From: Lutibacter flavus
GTDB taxonomy: Bacteria; Bacteroidota; Bacteroidia; Flavobacteriales; Flavobacteriaceae
NCBI RefSeq assembly: GCF_900188355.1
Contig: NZ_FZNX01000003.1
Coordinates: 317,501 to 381,500 of the forward strand
DNA length: 64,000 nt
Reading direction: 5' to 3'
This document shows, in pieces, positions 35,301 through 43,734 of this stretch. Below the pieces are notes generated by a model. The model worked only from the letters and a program-made list of their open reading frames with translations, was not told the DNA's origin and ran no database searches. Within the stretch, counting starts at the first letter, position 1, and every line of letters begins with the position of its first letter. A program made the position numbers and the translations under genes.

Positions 35301-36110
35301 TTTATGCCCAGTACTATTTAAACTTGGATTGGAACCAAAATCCCAAGAATGAGGCCCTTTTGCATAAAAAAGAATATAATCTTCATTATCAAAATTATTA
35401 TCATTTTCTCCTGTTACAATAATTGAATTTTCTTGCAAACCATCATACCTGAATTCACTGTTTTTGAAAGGAAGCATTGATCCTCCATTTCCATAAATTT
35501 TAATATTTTTTGGGTTTATAGCGTTCACATTTACCCCTAAATCTTTTAAAAACTCTTTATCAATTTTGTACACTCCTGTTTCAGATATGGAAAACTTAAA
35601 CCATTCTCCAGTTGCTAGAACTGAATTTTTTACTGAAGAGTATTTTGCTGTTTTTTTATTTGAACTTGAAGTAGTATATTCTAAATCAAAGGAAATTACT
35701 CTTTTAATTTGACTGTCTTTTTTAATTAATGGGACTAAATTTAAAACTGCATAAGATCCATTTCTTGAATTAGTAATATTAAAATCTATATCGATTTCCG
35801 ATGGAATAAAATCAATATTATATTTTTTACGTGAATTAGAAACTGTTTGATAAACAATGTTCTTAATATTAAATTCAACTACTTCATCACTTGAAGATAC
35901 TTTCCAAATTGAATTATAAGTTGGATTTAAATTTTCGTCTAAAAAATTATCTTCAATTAAATCTGTACTAATTTTAGTATTCTTGTTTACAACAAACGAA
36001 GTATCGTCTATCCAATTTAAATTAAATGATTTTAAATTATTTTGCTGCGCATAAAGAACGTTTCCAAAAGCAATTAAAAGTAGAATTATTATTTTTTGAT
36101 ATTGCTTCAT
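32307..36110 (-). CDS. porU: Type IX secretion system sortase PorU
   Basis: A 1267-residue surface sortase that removes the C-terminal signal of T9SS cargo. The gingipain-like C25 peptidase domain carries the catalytic His in LVDYFGHGGEDGW (about residue 778) and Cys in FITVTCEFSRFDNP (about 813). PSYGAGSLISTTREIYI and FGDPAMHLSVPG are conserved. The protein itself ends with a T9SS-type C-terminal domain (YPNPFVNYTEFWF, then GKGVYVYKIKVKS, LVILQ), which PorU is known to keep. It is the first gene of the porU-porV-cdd run and diverges from gldJ. Confidence 0.95.
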   Translation of the reverse strand: MKQYQKIIILLLIAFGNVLYAQQNNLKSFNLNWIDDTSFVVNKNTKISTDLIEDNFLDENLNPTYNSIWKVSSSDEVVEFNIKNIVYQTVSNSRKKYNIDFIPSEIDIDFNITNSRNGSYAVLNLVPLIKKDSQIKRVISFDLEYTTSSSNKKTAKYSSVKNSVLATGEWFKFSISETGVYKIDKEFLKDLGVNVNAINPKNIKIYGNGGSMLPFKNSEFRYDGLQENSIIVTGENDNNFDNEDYILFYAKGPHSWDFGSNPSLNSTGHKFNIFSDESFYFLTIGDSEGKRISTQTPITTQSNSTINNFDDFTFFEEDEINLFAVGQQWFGDGFSIENVRSYTIPFEEIDENEPVLVRVRGVAESLQSSQMDISVNNQNLFNISYIAISGLTHAVANENAGSINLTGNSVDVEISFNNNGNPGAKAFLDYIEVLGKRKLIAKDFQFAFRNFNLLNINGVFEYQIENASKINWIWDITNPISPQIIENQSSNSNFTFKVNGGQLLEYIVIPEDDFLEPKLLEISSVENQNLHSLQNVDYLIITQDFLTNQAQKLADYHSENSGLITKVVHLDEIYNEFSSGSQDITAIRDFVKHFYDNATTNQIKYVCLFGDASYDYKDRIEGNNNIVPVFEAFNSFNLAASFVTDDFYGMMDANEGELNSFDRQDVVTGRIPVSDVIQAEQVVDKILDYYHENSFGDWRSKITLIADDIDRSGEEILELNMEKIADSISKNKPVFNLKKIYLDAYNQESGSSGSRYPTVNLDIVNQIDKGTLLVDYFGHGGEDGWAGEGIFRLPEIQSLKNQYKLPLFITVTCEFSRFDNPLRKTAGEYLFWKPSYGAGSLISTTREIYISVGQALNERLIKLLLKFNNENLTIAESLMMVKNQFSTTQRFFIYSFGDPAMHLSVPGPSVKLKTMNGKDVSQSLDTIKALSYVQFEGDIVDQEGNFLNDYNGEIDISVFDKEIIKSTLDNDNRNFVMDFEEINSKVFTGRSMVENGSFSFDFVAPKDLRVAFGKGKLSFYASNKIIDKAGYSFDVTIGGINSNAPEDNTGPVVQLFMNDLNFIDGGTVGSSPNFIVLLEDENGINTSITAVDHDIVAILDNDQTNPIILNDFYQTDLNDYKKGKLNYQFRDLTIGFHTISLKVWDTYNNLTESSFSFFVEDNSDLELTNVLNYPNPFVNYTEFWFNHNKPNEILNVQVQIFTVSGKLVKTINETIQSDGNLSRTIVWNGLDDFGAKIGKGVYVYKIKVKSNNSNTSAQKIEKLVILQ

Positions 36111-36216
36111 TAAATCGAAAACGTTTAGATATTAGAAGTTATTTTTTAATTTTATACAACATTACATATAATAAAGAACAAAAACAATCGTTAAAAAAAC
36201 ATAATTAAATATTTTC

Positions 36217-36246
36217 TTGTGAAAAAATTAATTTAATGTAAATTGC
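36217..36246 (+). promoter_or_regulatory. Candidate promoter of gldJ
   Basis: TTG at 36217-36219 and TAAATTGC at 36239-36246 are 19 bases apart; the second differs from TAnnTTTG at its end. The gldJ ATG is 28 bases downstream. Confidence 0.4.
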
Positions 36247-36273
36247 AACTCTTAAAACCCTAATAAGTTTACT

Positions 36274-37983
36274 ATGAACTTAAGTCATATTAAAAATATT
36301 ACAAAGGTACTAATAACTATGTTACTAATAGTGTCTCTTGTAAGTTGTCATAACAGAAATCCCAGAAAAATTGTATCCCTTACTGGGTGGAGTGGAAAGG
36401 ACAAAAGCGCAGTTGGATTTTCAGAATCCAAAAATGGATACAGAGGTCAAACAGCTCCTCCCGGAATGGTTTTAGTTGAAGGAGGGACTTTTACAATGGG
36501 ACAAATCCAGGACGATGTGCTTTTTGACTGGAATACAACACCTGTAAAACAACAAGTTCGTTCATTTTATATGGATGAAACGGAAGTAACAAATTCAGAA
36601 TATTTATTTTATTTAGATTGGATGGAGAAAGTTTTCCCTCCTAATAATGTAAATTATGAACACATTTATGAATCTGTGATTCCAGATACTTTAGTTTGGA
36701 GAGATGTTCTTGGGTTTAATGAGTTATTGACTGAAAATTATTTAAGACATCCTGGTTATGCAGATTATCCTGTAATAGGAGTTAGCTGGGTTCAAGCCAC
36801 ACAATATTGTACTTGGAGAACAAATAGAGTAAATGAAAAAATTCTTATGGATAAAGGTGTTCTTAAACCTTTATTTGAATTAGATTCTTTAACAGTTGAA
36901 GGTAAAAACCATTTTGACACAGAAACTTATATTTTAAATCCAACCGCTCTTTTTGATGGTGACTCAACAATTTATAAAAAAGGTTTACCAAGTAACATGC
37001 CTCGTAAAAAAGGAGAGAAAAAGGCAGCGAGAGGATCATTTACCGGGAGACATGTAAAAATATCAGATGGAGTTTTATCTGCAAAATTTAGACTTCCTAC
37101 TGAAGTAGAATGGGAATATGCTGCAAAAGCAGTGGTTGAAGGAAGAGAATATAATAATGTTCGTGGTAGAAAAAAATATGCTTGGAGTGGTAAATATACT
37201 AGAAATAAGAACAAACGTTATATGGGTGACCAACTTGCAAACTTCAAACAAGGAAAAGGAGATTATAGTGGTGTTCCAGGTTGGAGTAATGATGGTGCTG
37301 ATATAACAATTCAGGTAAAATCATATGAGCCAAATGCTTTTGGGCTTTATGATATGTCTGGAAACGTTGCTGAATGGGTTTCTGATGTTTACAGACCAAT
37401 TATTGATAATGATGCCAATGATTTTAATTATTTTAGAGGAAACATTTTTACTAAAAAAATGATTGATGCTGAAGGTAAAGTTGTTGTTGCTGATAATTAT
37501 ACCGTTGATTATGATACATTAGACAATGGCCGCATTGTTCCTAAAGCACTACCTGGAAGTGTAAAGTACACGCCAGTTACAAAGCGAGATGCCTATATGA
37601 GAAATAATTATGAAAAAGCTTATAATGTAGATGCAGAAGATGGTGATTTAGCCTCAACTAAATTTTATAACAAAGAAGAAGATGAGTTAGAATCTAAACC
37701 TCGCATGTATAATTCACCAGTCAAACCAAGAGAGATAGGTGAAAGTGGATTTATAAAGCAACAATATGACACTAAAAAAAGAACTACCTTAATAAGTGAT
37801 AAATCACGTGTATATAAAGGAGGTTCTTGGAAAGATAGAGAATACTGGTTAGATCCTTCACAAAGAAGATATTTACCAGAATATATGGCGACAAATTTTA
37901 TTGGTTTCAGATGTGTTACAGACAGAATTGGTCCAATGACATATAAGAGAAGAATGCCTACAACTACAAAAATAAGATATTAA
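36274..37983 (+). CDS. gldJ: Gliding motility lipoprotein GldJ
   Basis: A 569-residue lipoprotein (signal ending IVSLVSC, Cys near 25) with a formylglycine-generating-enzyme-like (SUMF1) fold: PPGMVLVEGGTFTMGQ, FYMDETEVTNSEYLFYLDW, YPVIGVSWVQATQYCTWRTN, FRLPTEVEWEYAAK, GLYDMSGNVAEWVSD and VYKGGSWKDREYWLDPSQRR. GldJ is required for gliding and T9SS function, stabilising GldK. Adjacent porU and porV agree with the order known from Flavobacterium. It is followed by a strong terminator. Confidence 0.95.
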   Translation: MNLSHIKNITKVLITMLLIVSLVSCHNRNPRKIVSLTGWSGKDKSAVGFSESKNGYRGQTAPPGMVLVEGGTFTMGQIQDDVLFDWNTTPVKQQVRSFYMDETEVTNSEYLFYLDWMEKVFPPNNVNYEHIYESVIPDTLVWRDVLGFNELLTENYLRHPGYADYPVIGVSWVQATQYCTWRTNRVNEKILMDKGVLKPLFELDSLTVEGKNHFDTETYILNPTALFDGDSTIYKKGLPSNMPRKKGEKKAARGSFTGRHVKISDGVLSAKFRLPTEVEWEYAAKAVVEGREYNNVRGRKKYAWSGKYTRNKNKRYMGDQLANFKQGKGDYSGVPGWSNDGADITIQVKSYEPNAFGLYDMSGNVAEWVSDVYRPIIDNDANDFNYFRGNIFTKKMIDAEGKVVVADNYTVDYDTLDNGRIVPKALPGSVKYTPVTKRDAYMRNNYEKAYNVDAEDGDLASTKFYNKEEDELESKPRMYNSPVKPREIGESGFIKQQYDTKKRTTLISDKSRVYKGGSWKDREYWLDPSQRRYLPEYMATNFIGFRCVTDRIGPMTYKRRMPTTTKIRY

Positions 37984-38004
37984 AATATTTTAATTGAAAT
38001 TTAA

Positions 38005-38036
38005 ACCTCATTGAAAATTCAATGAGGTTTTTTTTA
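38005..38036 (+). terminator. Terminator of gldJ
   Basis: Stem ACCTCATTGA/TCAATGAGGT with loop AAAT, followed by eight or more T. It lies 22 bases after the gldJ stop and just before murF. Confidence 0.85.
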
Positions 38037-38046
38037 TCTTTAAATT

Positions 38047-39306
38047 ATGAAAATCGAACAATTATATACATTATTTAAACAAAATTATTTAGTAGATACT
38101 GACACCCGAAAAATAAGAAATGGGAGTTTGTTTTTTGCTCTAAAAGGAGATAATTTTAACGGAAATAAATTTGCAAAAGAGGCTTTAAGTAAAGGTGCAC
38201 GTTTTGCTATAATTGATGAGGAAATTTATAATACGGAACCAAATACAATTTTAGTTAAAGATGTTTTAACTACACTTCAAAAATTAGCAAATTATAACAG
38301 GAGGCAACTTAATATTCCAATAATTTCATTAACTGGAAGCAACGGAAAAACAACTACAAAAGAATTAATTAATGCTGTGCTCTCAAAAAAGTATAAAACT
38401 ACGGCTACTTTTGGAAATTTAAACAACGAAATTGGTGTACCGCTTACGTTACTTTCAATGACACCAAAAACAGAAATTGGAATTGTAGAAATGGGAGCCA
38501 ATCATTTAAAAGAGATTGAGCTTTTATGTACTATTACTGAACCAAATTATGGCTTAATAACAAATTTTGGAAAAGCTCATTTGGAGGGCTTTGGAGGTTT
38601 TGAAGGAGTTATTAAGGGAAAGTCAGAGTTGTATCAATTCCTTAGAAATAACCATGGTAAAGCCTTTATTAATTCGGATGATGAGCTTCAATTAAAACAG
38701 TCTATTGGAATAGATTCTATAGAGTTCAATAGAAATAAAATAAAATTTATTGATGCAAATCCTTTTGTCTCTGTTGAATTCAATAAAACACAAATTTCCA
38801 GTAATTTAATTGGAAAATACAATTACAGCAATATCGCAGCAGCGATTGCAATTGGTAATTATTTTAAAGTTTCAGAAGAGCATATTAAGACTGCTATTGA
38901 AACTTATATTCCAACTAATAATAGGTCTCAAATAATTGAAAAGGGTGATTTAAAAATAATATTAGATGCTTACAACGCAAACCCAAGTAGTATGCAGGCA
39001 GCTTTGGAAAACTTTAATCAATTAAAAGATAAGAACAAAATTGTTTTTTTAGGAGATATGTTTGAGCTAGGAAATACAAGTGCAATTGAACATCAGAAAA
39101 TTGCTGAATTAGCGACGTCTTTTAATTTTGACAACGTATTTTTAATAGGAAAAGCATTTTCTACAACTAGTGTAAAAAATGCTTTTATTTATTCTAATTT
39201 TGAAGATTTTAAATCTTCAAACAAAAATTTAATTTTAAATAATTCCACAATTTTAATTAAAGGATCTCGTGGAATGGCTTTAGAAAGAATTTTAGACTTG
39301 TTCTAA
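38047..39306 (+). CDS. murF: UDP-N-acetylmuramoyl-tripeptide--D-Ala-D-Ala ligase
   Basis: A 419-residue Mur ligase that adds D-Ala-D-Ala to UDP-MurNAc-tripeptide in peptidoglycan synthesis. The N-terminal binding domain has DTRKIRNGSLFFALKGDNFN. The ATP loop is SLTGSNGKTTTKEL, followed by TFGNLNNEIGVPLTLL and EMGANHLKEIE. The C-terminal domain has LDAYNANPSSM and FLGDMFELG. It overlaps the convergent kinase gene by 15 bases at the 3-prime end. Confidence 0.95.
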   Translation: MKIEQLYTLFKQNYLVDTDTRKIRNGSLFFALKGDNFNGNKFAKEALSKGARFAIIDEEIYNTEPNTILVKDVLTTLQKLANYNRRQLNIPIISLTGSNGKTTTKELINAVLSKKYKTTATFGNLNNEIGVPLTLLSMTPKTEIGIVEMGANHLKEIELLCTITEPNYGLITNFGKAHLEGFGGFEGVIKGKSELYQFLRNNHGKAFINSDDELQLKQSIGIDSIEFNRNKIKFIDANPFVSVEFNKTQISSNLIGKYNYSNIAAAIAIGNYFKVSEEHIKTAIETYIPTNNRSQIIEKGDLKIILDAYNANPSSMQAALENFNQLKDKNKIVFLGDMFELGNTSAIEHQKIAELATSFNFDNVFLIGKAFSTTSVKNAFIYSNFEDFKSSNKNLILNNSTILIKGSRGMALERILDLF

Positions 39307-40152
39307 TTTTAATTTTTCTCTATGATACTCAATTAAACCATCAATTGGTCTTCTAACAATTTTACCTAATTGTACATTATATTTTTTAGCAACTTTCTCA
39401 ATAATATCTTTAGCAAAAAAAGCGATTGAACCTACAAAATGTACAGGTACAGTTTTAACTTCTTTATAAGTCAATATTCTAGTTTTAAAAAATACATTTA
39501 TTCCTTTTTCCAGAACCTTATCAGAATATGAATTTCTTTCGTTTCTAAAAATAAATTCAGCAAAATTGGCCAAATATGTATTAGGGTTGTTCTCTTTATA
39601 AATATTTCTTTTAATAGTATCAGCCTCTAAGTCAAACTGAGTTTCAAACTTCTTTGCACTCTTTTTCGGCATTCTCTTATAGTAATAATCTCTAATTAAT
39701 CTTTTACCAAAATAATTACCACTTGCTTCATCCATTAAAATAAAACCTAATGAAGGAACTCCATTAATTACATCTGTTCCATCAAAATAACTACTGTTAG
39801 ATCCAGTTCCCAAAATACATACAATTCCAGGTTCAGTAGTTACCGCATAAGTTGCAGCATATGTATCTTCCTTAACTTCAACTAATGCATTAATAAAAAA
39901 TGATTCAAATACTGATTTTAAAAGCAACGTAGGTTTTTCGGTACCACATCCTGCACCATAAAAATAAACATTTGTAATTTTATCTTTATATTTGGATAAG
40001 TCCTCATTCTCCTGAATGCGTTTTAACATTAAATCCTCACTAGAAACAGCTGGATTTAACCCTCCAGTTCTAGTTTTAAGCAATTGTTCACCCGATTTAT
40101 CAAGTAAAATCCAATCTGCTTTTGTGGAACCTCCATCAGCTATTAGAATCAT
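39292..40152 (-). CDS. BadF/BadG-type ATPase, N-acetylglucosamine kinase-like
   Basis: A 286-residue ASKHA-fold protein. The N-terminal phosphate loop is ILIADGGSTKADWILLD, the second ILGTGSNSSYFDG, and the segment GFILMDEASGNYFGKRLIRD is typical of the bacterial N-acetylglucosamine kinase-like BadF family. Probably it phosphorylates an amino sugar or glucose; the substrate is not proven. It lies 29 bases after gapA in a pfkA-gapA run, which supports a sugar-kinase role. Confidence 0.8.
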   Translation of the reverse strand: MILIADGGSTKADWILLDKSGEQLLKTRTGGLNPAVSSEDLMLKRIQENEDLSKYKDKITNVYFYGAGCGTEKPTLLLKSVFESFFINALVEVKEDTYAATYAVTTEPGIVCILGTGSNSSYFDGTDVINGVPSLGFILMDEASGNYFGKRLIRDYYYKRMPKKSAKKFETQFDLEADTIKRNIYKENNPNTYLANFAEFIFRNERNSYSDKVLEKGINVFFKTRILTYKEVKTVPVHFVGSIAFFAKDIIEKVAKKYNVQLGKIVRRPIDGLIEYHREKLKLEQV

Positions 40153-40181
40153 TTTTTATTGTGTTTTTCTTGAATAATAAA

Positions 40182-41201
<1,020 letters not shown>

Positions 41202-41215
41202 CTATTAATCTATTT

Positions 41216-42202
41216 TTACACTGAAGTTATTTCAGCTACTTTAAGTAATTCTTTATCTATATCGTTATTCATCTTAATCGCCTTGTTAAGACCAACAGTT
41301 GTCACTTGATTGTTTGTAATACCAACCATAACTCCAGATGATCTATCTAACAAGTGCTCAACAGCTGCAACTCCTAATCTACTTGCTAAAACTCTATCTG
41401 AACAACTTGGTGATCCTCCTCTTTGCATATGCCCTAAAACAGAAACTCTAATATCATAATCTGGAAATATTTCCTTAATATGGTCTCCTAGTTCAAAAAC
41501 ATTTTTACCAATTTTATCTCCTTCAGATACAACAACTATACTAGAAGTTTTTCCTTTTTCTTTGCTTATTTTAAGAGATTCAACTAATCTCTCTAATCCT
41601 AAGTCTTTCTCTGGAATTAATATTTCTTCAGCTCCTGCACCAATTCCAGCATTTAAAGCAATAAATCCTGCATCACGTCCCATTACTTCAATAAAAAATA
41701 ATCTATTATGAGAACTGGCAGTATCACGAATTTTATCAATTACTTCAACAACCGTATTTAGGGCTGTATCATAACCAATAGTTCTGTCTGTACCATAAAT
41801 ATCATTATCAATTGTTCCAGGAATACCAATTACAGGAAAATTAAATTCCTGAATAAATTTTAGCCCTCCGGTAAAAGTTCCATCACCACCAATTATAACC
41901 AAAGCTCCAACGCCTTTCTCTTTTAAATTGTTGTATGCCTTTTCTCTGCCTTCTTCAGTAAAAAAATCTTTGGATCTAGCCGATTTTAAAATCGTTCCTC
42001 CTTTATTTATAATATTGCTTACATGTCTTGCTGAAAGATCTTTAAAATCTCCTTCTATTAATCCTTGGTATCCTCTATAGACACCAACGCAATCAACTCT
42101 GTAATATGTACAAGCTCTAACAACTGCGCGTATTGCTGCATTCATTCCTGGAGCATCTCCTCCAGAAGTTAAAACTGCTATCTTTGATATTGGTTCATTC
42201 AT
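41216..42202 (-). CDS. pfkA: ATP-dependent 6-phosphofructokinase
   Basis: A 328-residue PfkA that phosphorylates fructose-6-phosphate. Motifs are AVLTSGGDAPGMNAAIRAVV, IGGDGTFTGGLKF, GIPGTIDNDIYGTDRTIGYD, EVMGRDAGFIALNAGI and LGHMQRGGSPSCSDR. The glycine after GGDG and the overall length fit the ATP-dependent bacterial type rather than the PPi type. It is first in the operon with gapA and the kinase-like gene. Confidence 0.96.
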   Translation of the reverse strand: MNEPISKIAVLTSGGDAPGMNAAIRAVVRACTYYRVDCVGVYRGYQGLIEGDFKDLSARHVSNIINKGGTILKSARSKDFFTEEGREKAYNNLKEKGVGALVIIGGDGTFTGGLKFIQEFNFPVIGIPGTIDNDIYGTDRTIGYDTALNTVVEVIDKIRDTASSHNRLFFIEVMGRDAGFIALNAGIGAGAEEILIPEKDLGLERLVESLKISKEKGKTSSIVVVSEGDKIGKNVFELGDHIKEIFPDYDIRVSVLGHMQRGGSPSCSDRVLASRLGVAAVEHLLDRSSGVMVGITNNQVTTVGLNKAIKMNNDIDKELLKVAEITSV

Positions 42203-42220
42203 AGGTTAAAATTAATTATT

Positions 42221-42255
42221 CAAAGGTACTTTGTAATGCTATTTCATCCTACAAA
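42221..42255 (-). promoter_or_regulatory. Promoter of the pfkA operon
   Basis: On the minus strand TTTG (42255-42252), a 23-base spacer and TACCTTTG (42228-42221) resemble the Bacteroidota consensus, about 19 bases before the pfkA start. The spacer is at the long end. Confidence 0.5.
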
Positions 42256-42289
42256 TCTACACAATTTTAACTAAAACGATTTCGCTCTT

Positions 42290-42321
42290 AAACCTCTAAA
42301 AACAAGTGCTTTTAGAGGTTT
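42290..42321 (-). terminator. Hairpin at the end of the alpha-glucan operon
   Basis: A perfect 12-bp stem AAACCTCTAAAA/TTTTAGAGGTTT with an 8-base loop lies 46 bases after the stop of the last alpha-amylase gene. The following T-run on the minus strand is short, so it may be partial or serve as an mRNA 3-prime protector. Confidence 0.6.
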
Positions 42322-42366
42322 AAAAAATCCGAATAGAAAACTAACTTTCAGTTATTTACGATAAAT

Positions 42367-43725
42367 TTAATCAAAAAATATTTTATACTCCCAAGCTTTC
42401 AAAAATATTTTTTTATCTTTCAAAAAGTTAATTTTTTCATTTGTAAAAAAATCGACAGATTCTCCTTCTTTTTCTGAAGTAAATTCCACATCATTTTTAG
42501 ATAAGTTTGCCATAAAAGTAATTTTATCACCTTCTTTTTCTCTTGAAAAAATTAAAATATTTTCATTATCTGAAGACTGAATTTTAGAATATGAAGCTGC
42601 ATTTTTCCCTCCATTTAATGCTTTATTATTTTTCTTTAATTCTGCTAATTTTTGCATTAAAGGCCAAACTTTTCCTTTTTGTTTATTGATAGTATCTTTT
42701 TCAAAAAACAATAATCTTTTATTCATATCATATTCTTGACCACTATAAATTAAAGGCATTCCTGGTGCACAATACGATAAAGCCAACATTGCTTCTGAAG
42801 CATCTCCCATACGCTCTTTTACAGTCCCATTCCAAGAGTTTTCATCGTGATTAGTAACAAAGTTCATTAAAATATCATCATCTGCATATAAAGTGTCTAT
42901 TTGCGCCATTCTTGCGTCCCAATTTTTTACATTTTCTTCGCCTTTAGCAATATGATTCATCCTATGGTGCGTGTCCCATCCATAATTCATATCAAAAGCA
43001 TTTTCTAATAAATTTGATTCCCAAGCTTCTGCCAACATAAAAACAGGTTTAATTTTTTTAAGTTCTGCAACTGTATGCTCCCAAAAATCAACTGGAACCA
43101 TTCCTGCAACATCACATCTAAACCCATCTACATCTACTTCATTTACCCAATACTTCATGTCCTCCAACATTTCTGCACGCATTTCCTGGTTATCATAATT
43201 TAAATCTGCAACATCTGTCCAATCAGTTCCAACAGTATGTGTAATTTCTCCAGCCTCATTTTTTGTATAATATTCCGGATGTTCTTTTAACCAAACATGA
43301 TTCCAACCTGTATGATTTGCAACCCAGTCTAAAATTACAAACATTCCATTTTCATGTGCCGTTTTTACCAATGCTTTTACATCCTCTAAATTTCCAAATT
43401 CAGGATTTACTTTTGTGTAATCTGAAATAGCATAATAACTTCCTAATGTCCCTTTACTTTTTGTTGTAGAAATTGGGTAAATAGGCATTACCCATATTAT
43501 TTTCACACCTAATTCCTTTAATTGAGGAATGTCTTTAGTAAATTCATTAAAAGTTCCTTCAACTGAATATTGACGGATATTTGCTTCATAAATTATTGCT
43601 GTCTCCAAATCTTCATCAGATATTGATGCTACTGTTTTGATTTCTTCTTTCATGTTCTCTTTCTTTTCTGTTTTACAAGAAATTAAAACGATTATAACTA
43701 CTAATAAATAGATTAATTTTTTCAT
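42367..43725 (-). CDS. GH13 alpha-amylase family lipoprotein
   Basis: A 452-residue lipoprotein (LLVVIIVLISC, Cys at 17) with a compact GH13 TIM barrel. The conserved regions are LDWVANHTGW, VDGFRCDVAGMVP (nucleophile Asp), FMLAEAW (acid/base Glu) and NFVTNHDENSWNG (third Asp). The enzyme should act on alpha-1,4-glucans or short malto-oligosaccharides at the envelope; exact specificity is not readable. It is the last of nine co-directional genes and follows the GH97 gene by 9 bases. Confidence 0.9.
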   Translation of the reverse strand: MKKLIYLLVVIIVLISCKTEKKENMKEEIKTVASISDEDLETAIIYEANIRQYSVEGTFNEFTKDIPQLKELGVKIIWVMPIYPISTTKSKGTLGSYYAISDYTKVNPEFGNLEDVKALVKTAHENGMFVILDWVANHTGWNHVWLKEHPEYYTKNEAGEITHTVGTDWTDVADLNYDNQEMRAEMLEDMKYWVNEVDVDGFRCDVAGMVPVDFWEHTVAELKKIKPVFMLAEAWESNLLENAFDMNYGWDTHHRMNHIAKGEENVKNWDARMAQIDTLYADDDILMNFVTNHDENSWNGTVKERMGDASEAMLALSYCAPGMPLIYSGQEYDMNKRLLFFEKDTINKQKGKVWPLMQKLAELKKNNKALNGGKNAASYSKIQSSDNENILIFSREKEGDKITFMANLSKNDVEFTSEKEGESVDFFTNEKINFLKDKKIFLKAWEYKIFFD

Positions 43726-43734
43726 TATTTTATT

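Noticed and set aside
36026-36208. 60-codon plus-strand open frame at the porU/gldJ gap
   Set aside because: Antisense to the porU start, with a low-complexity tail; no family resemblance.
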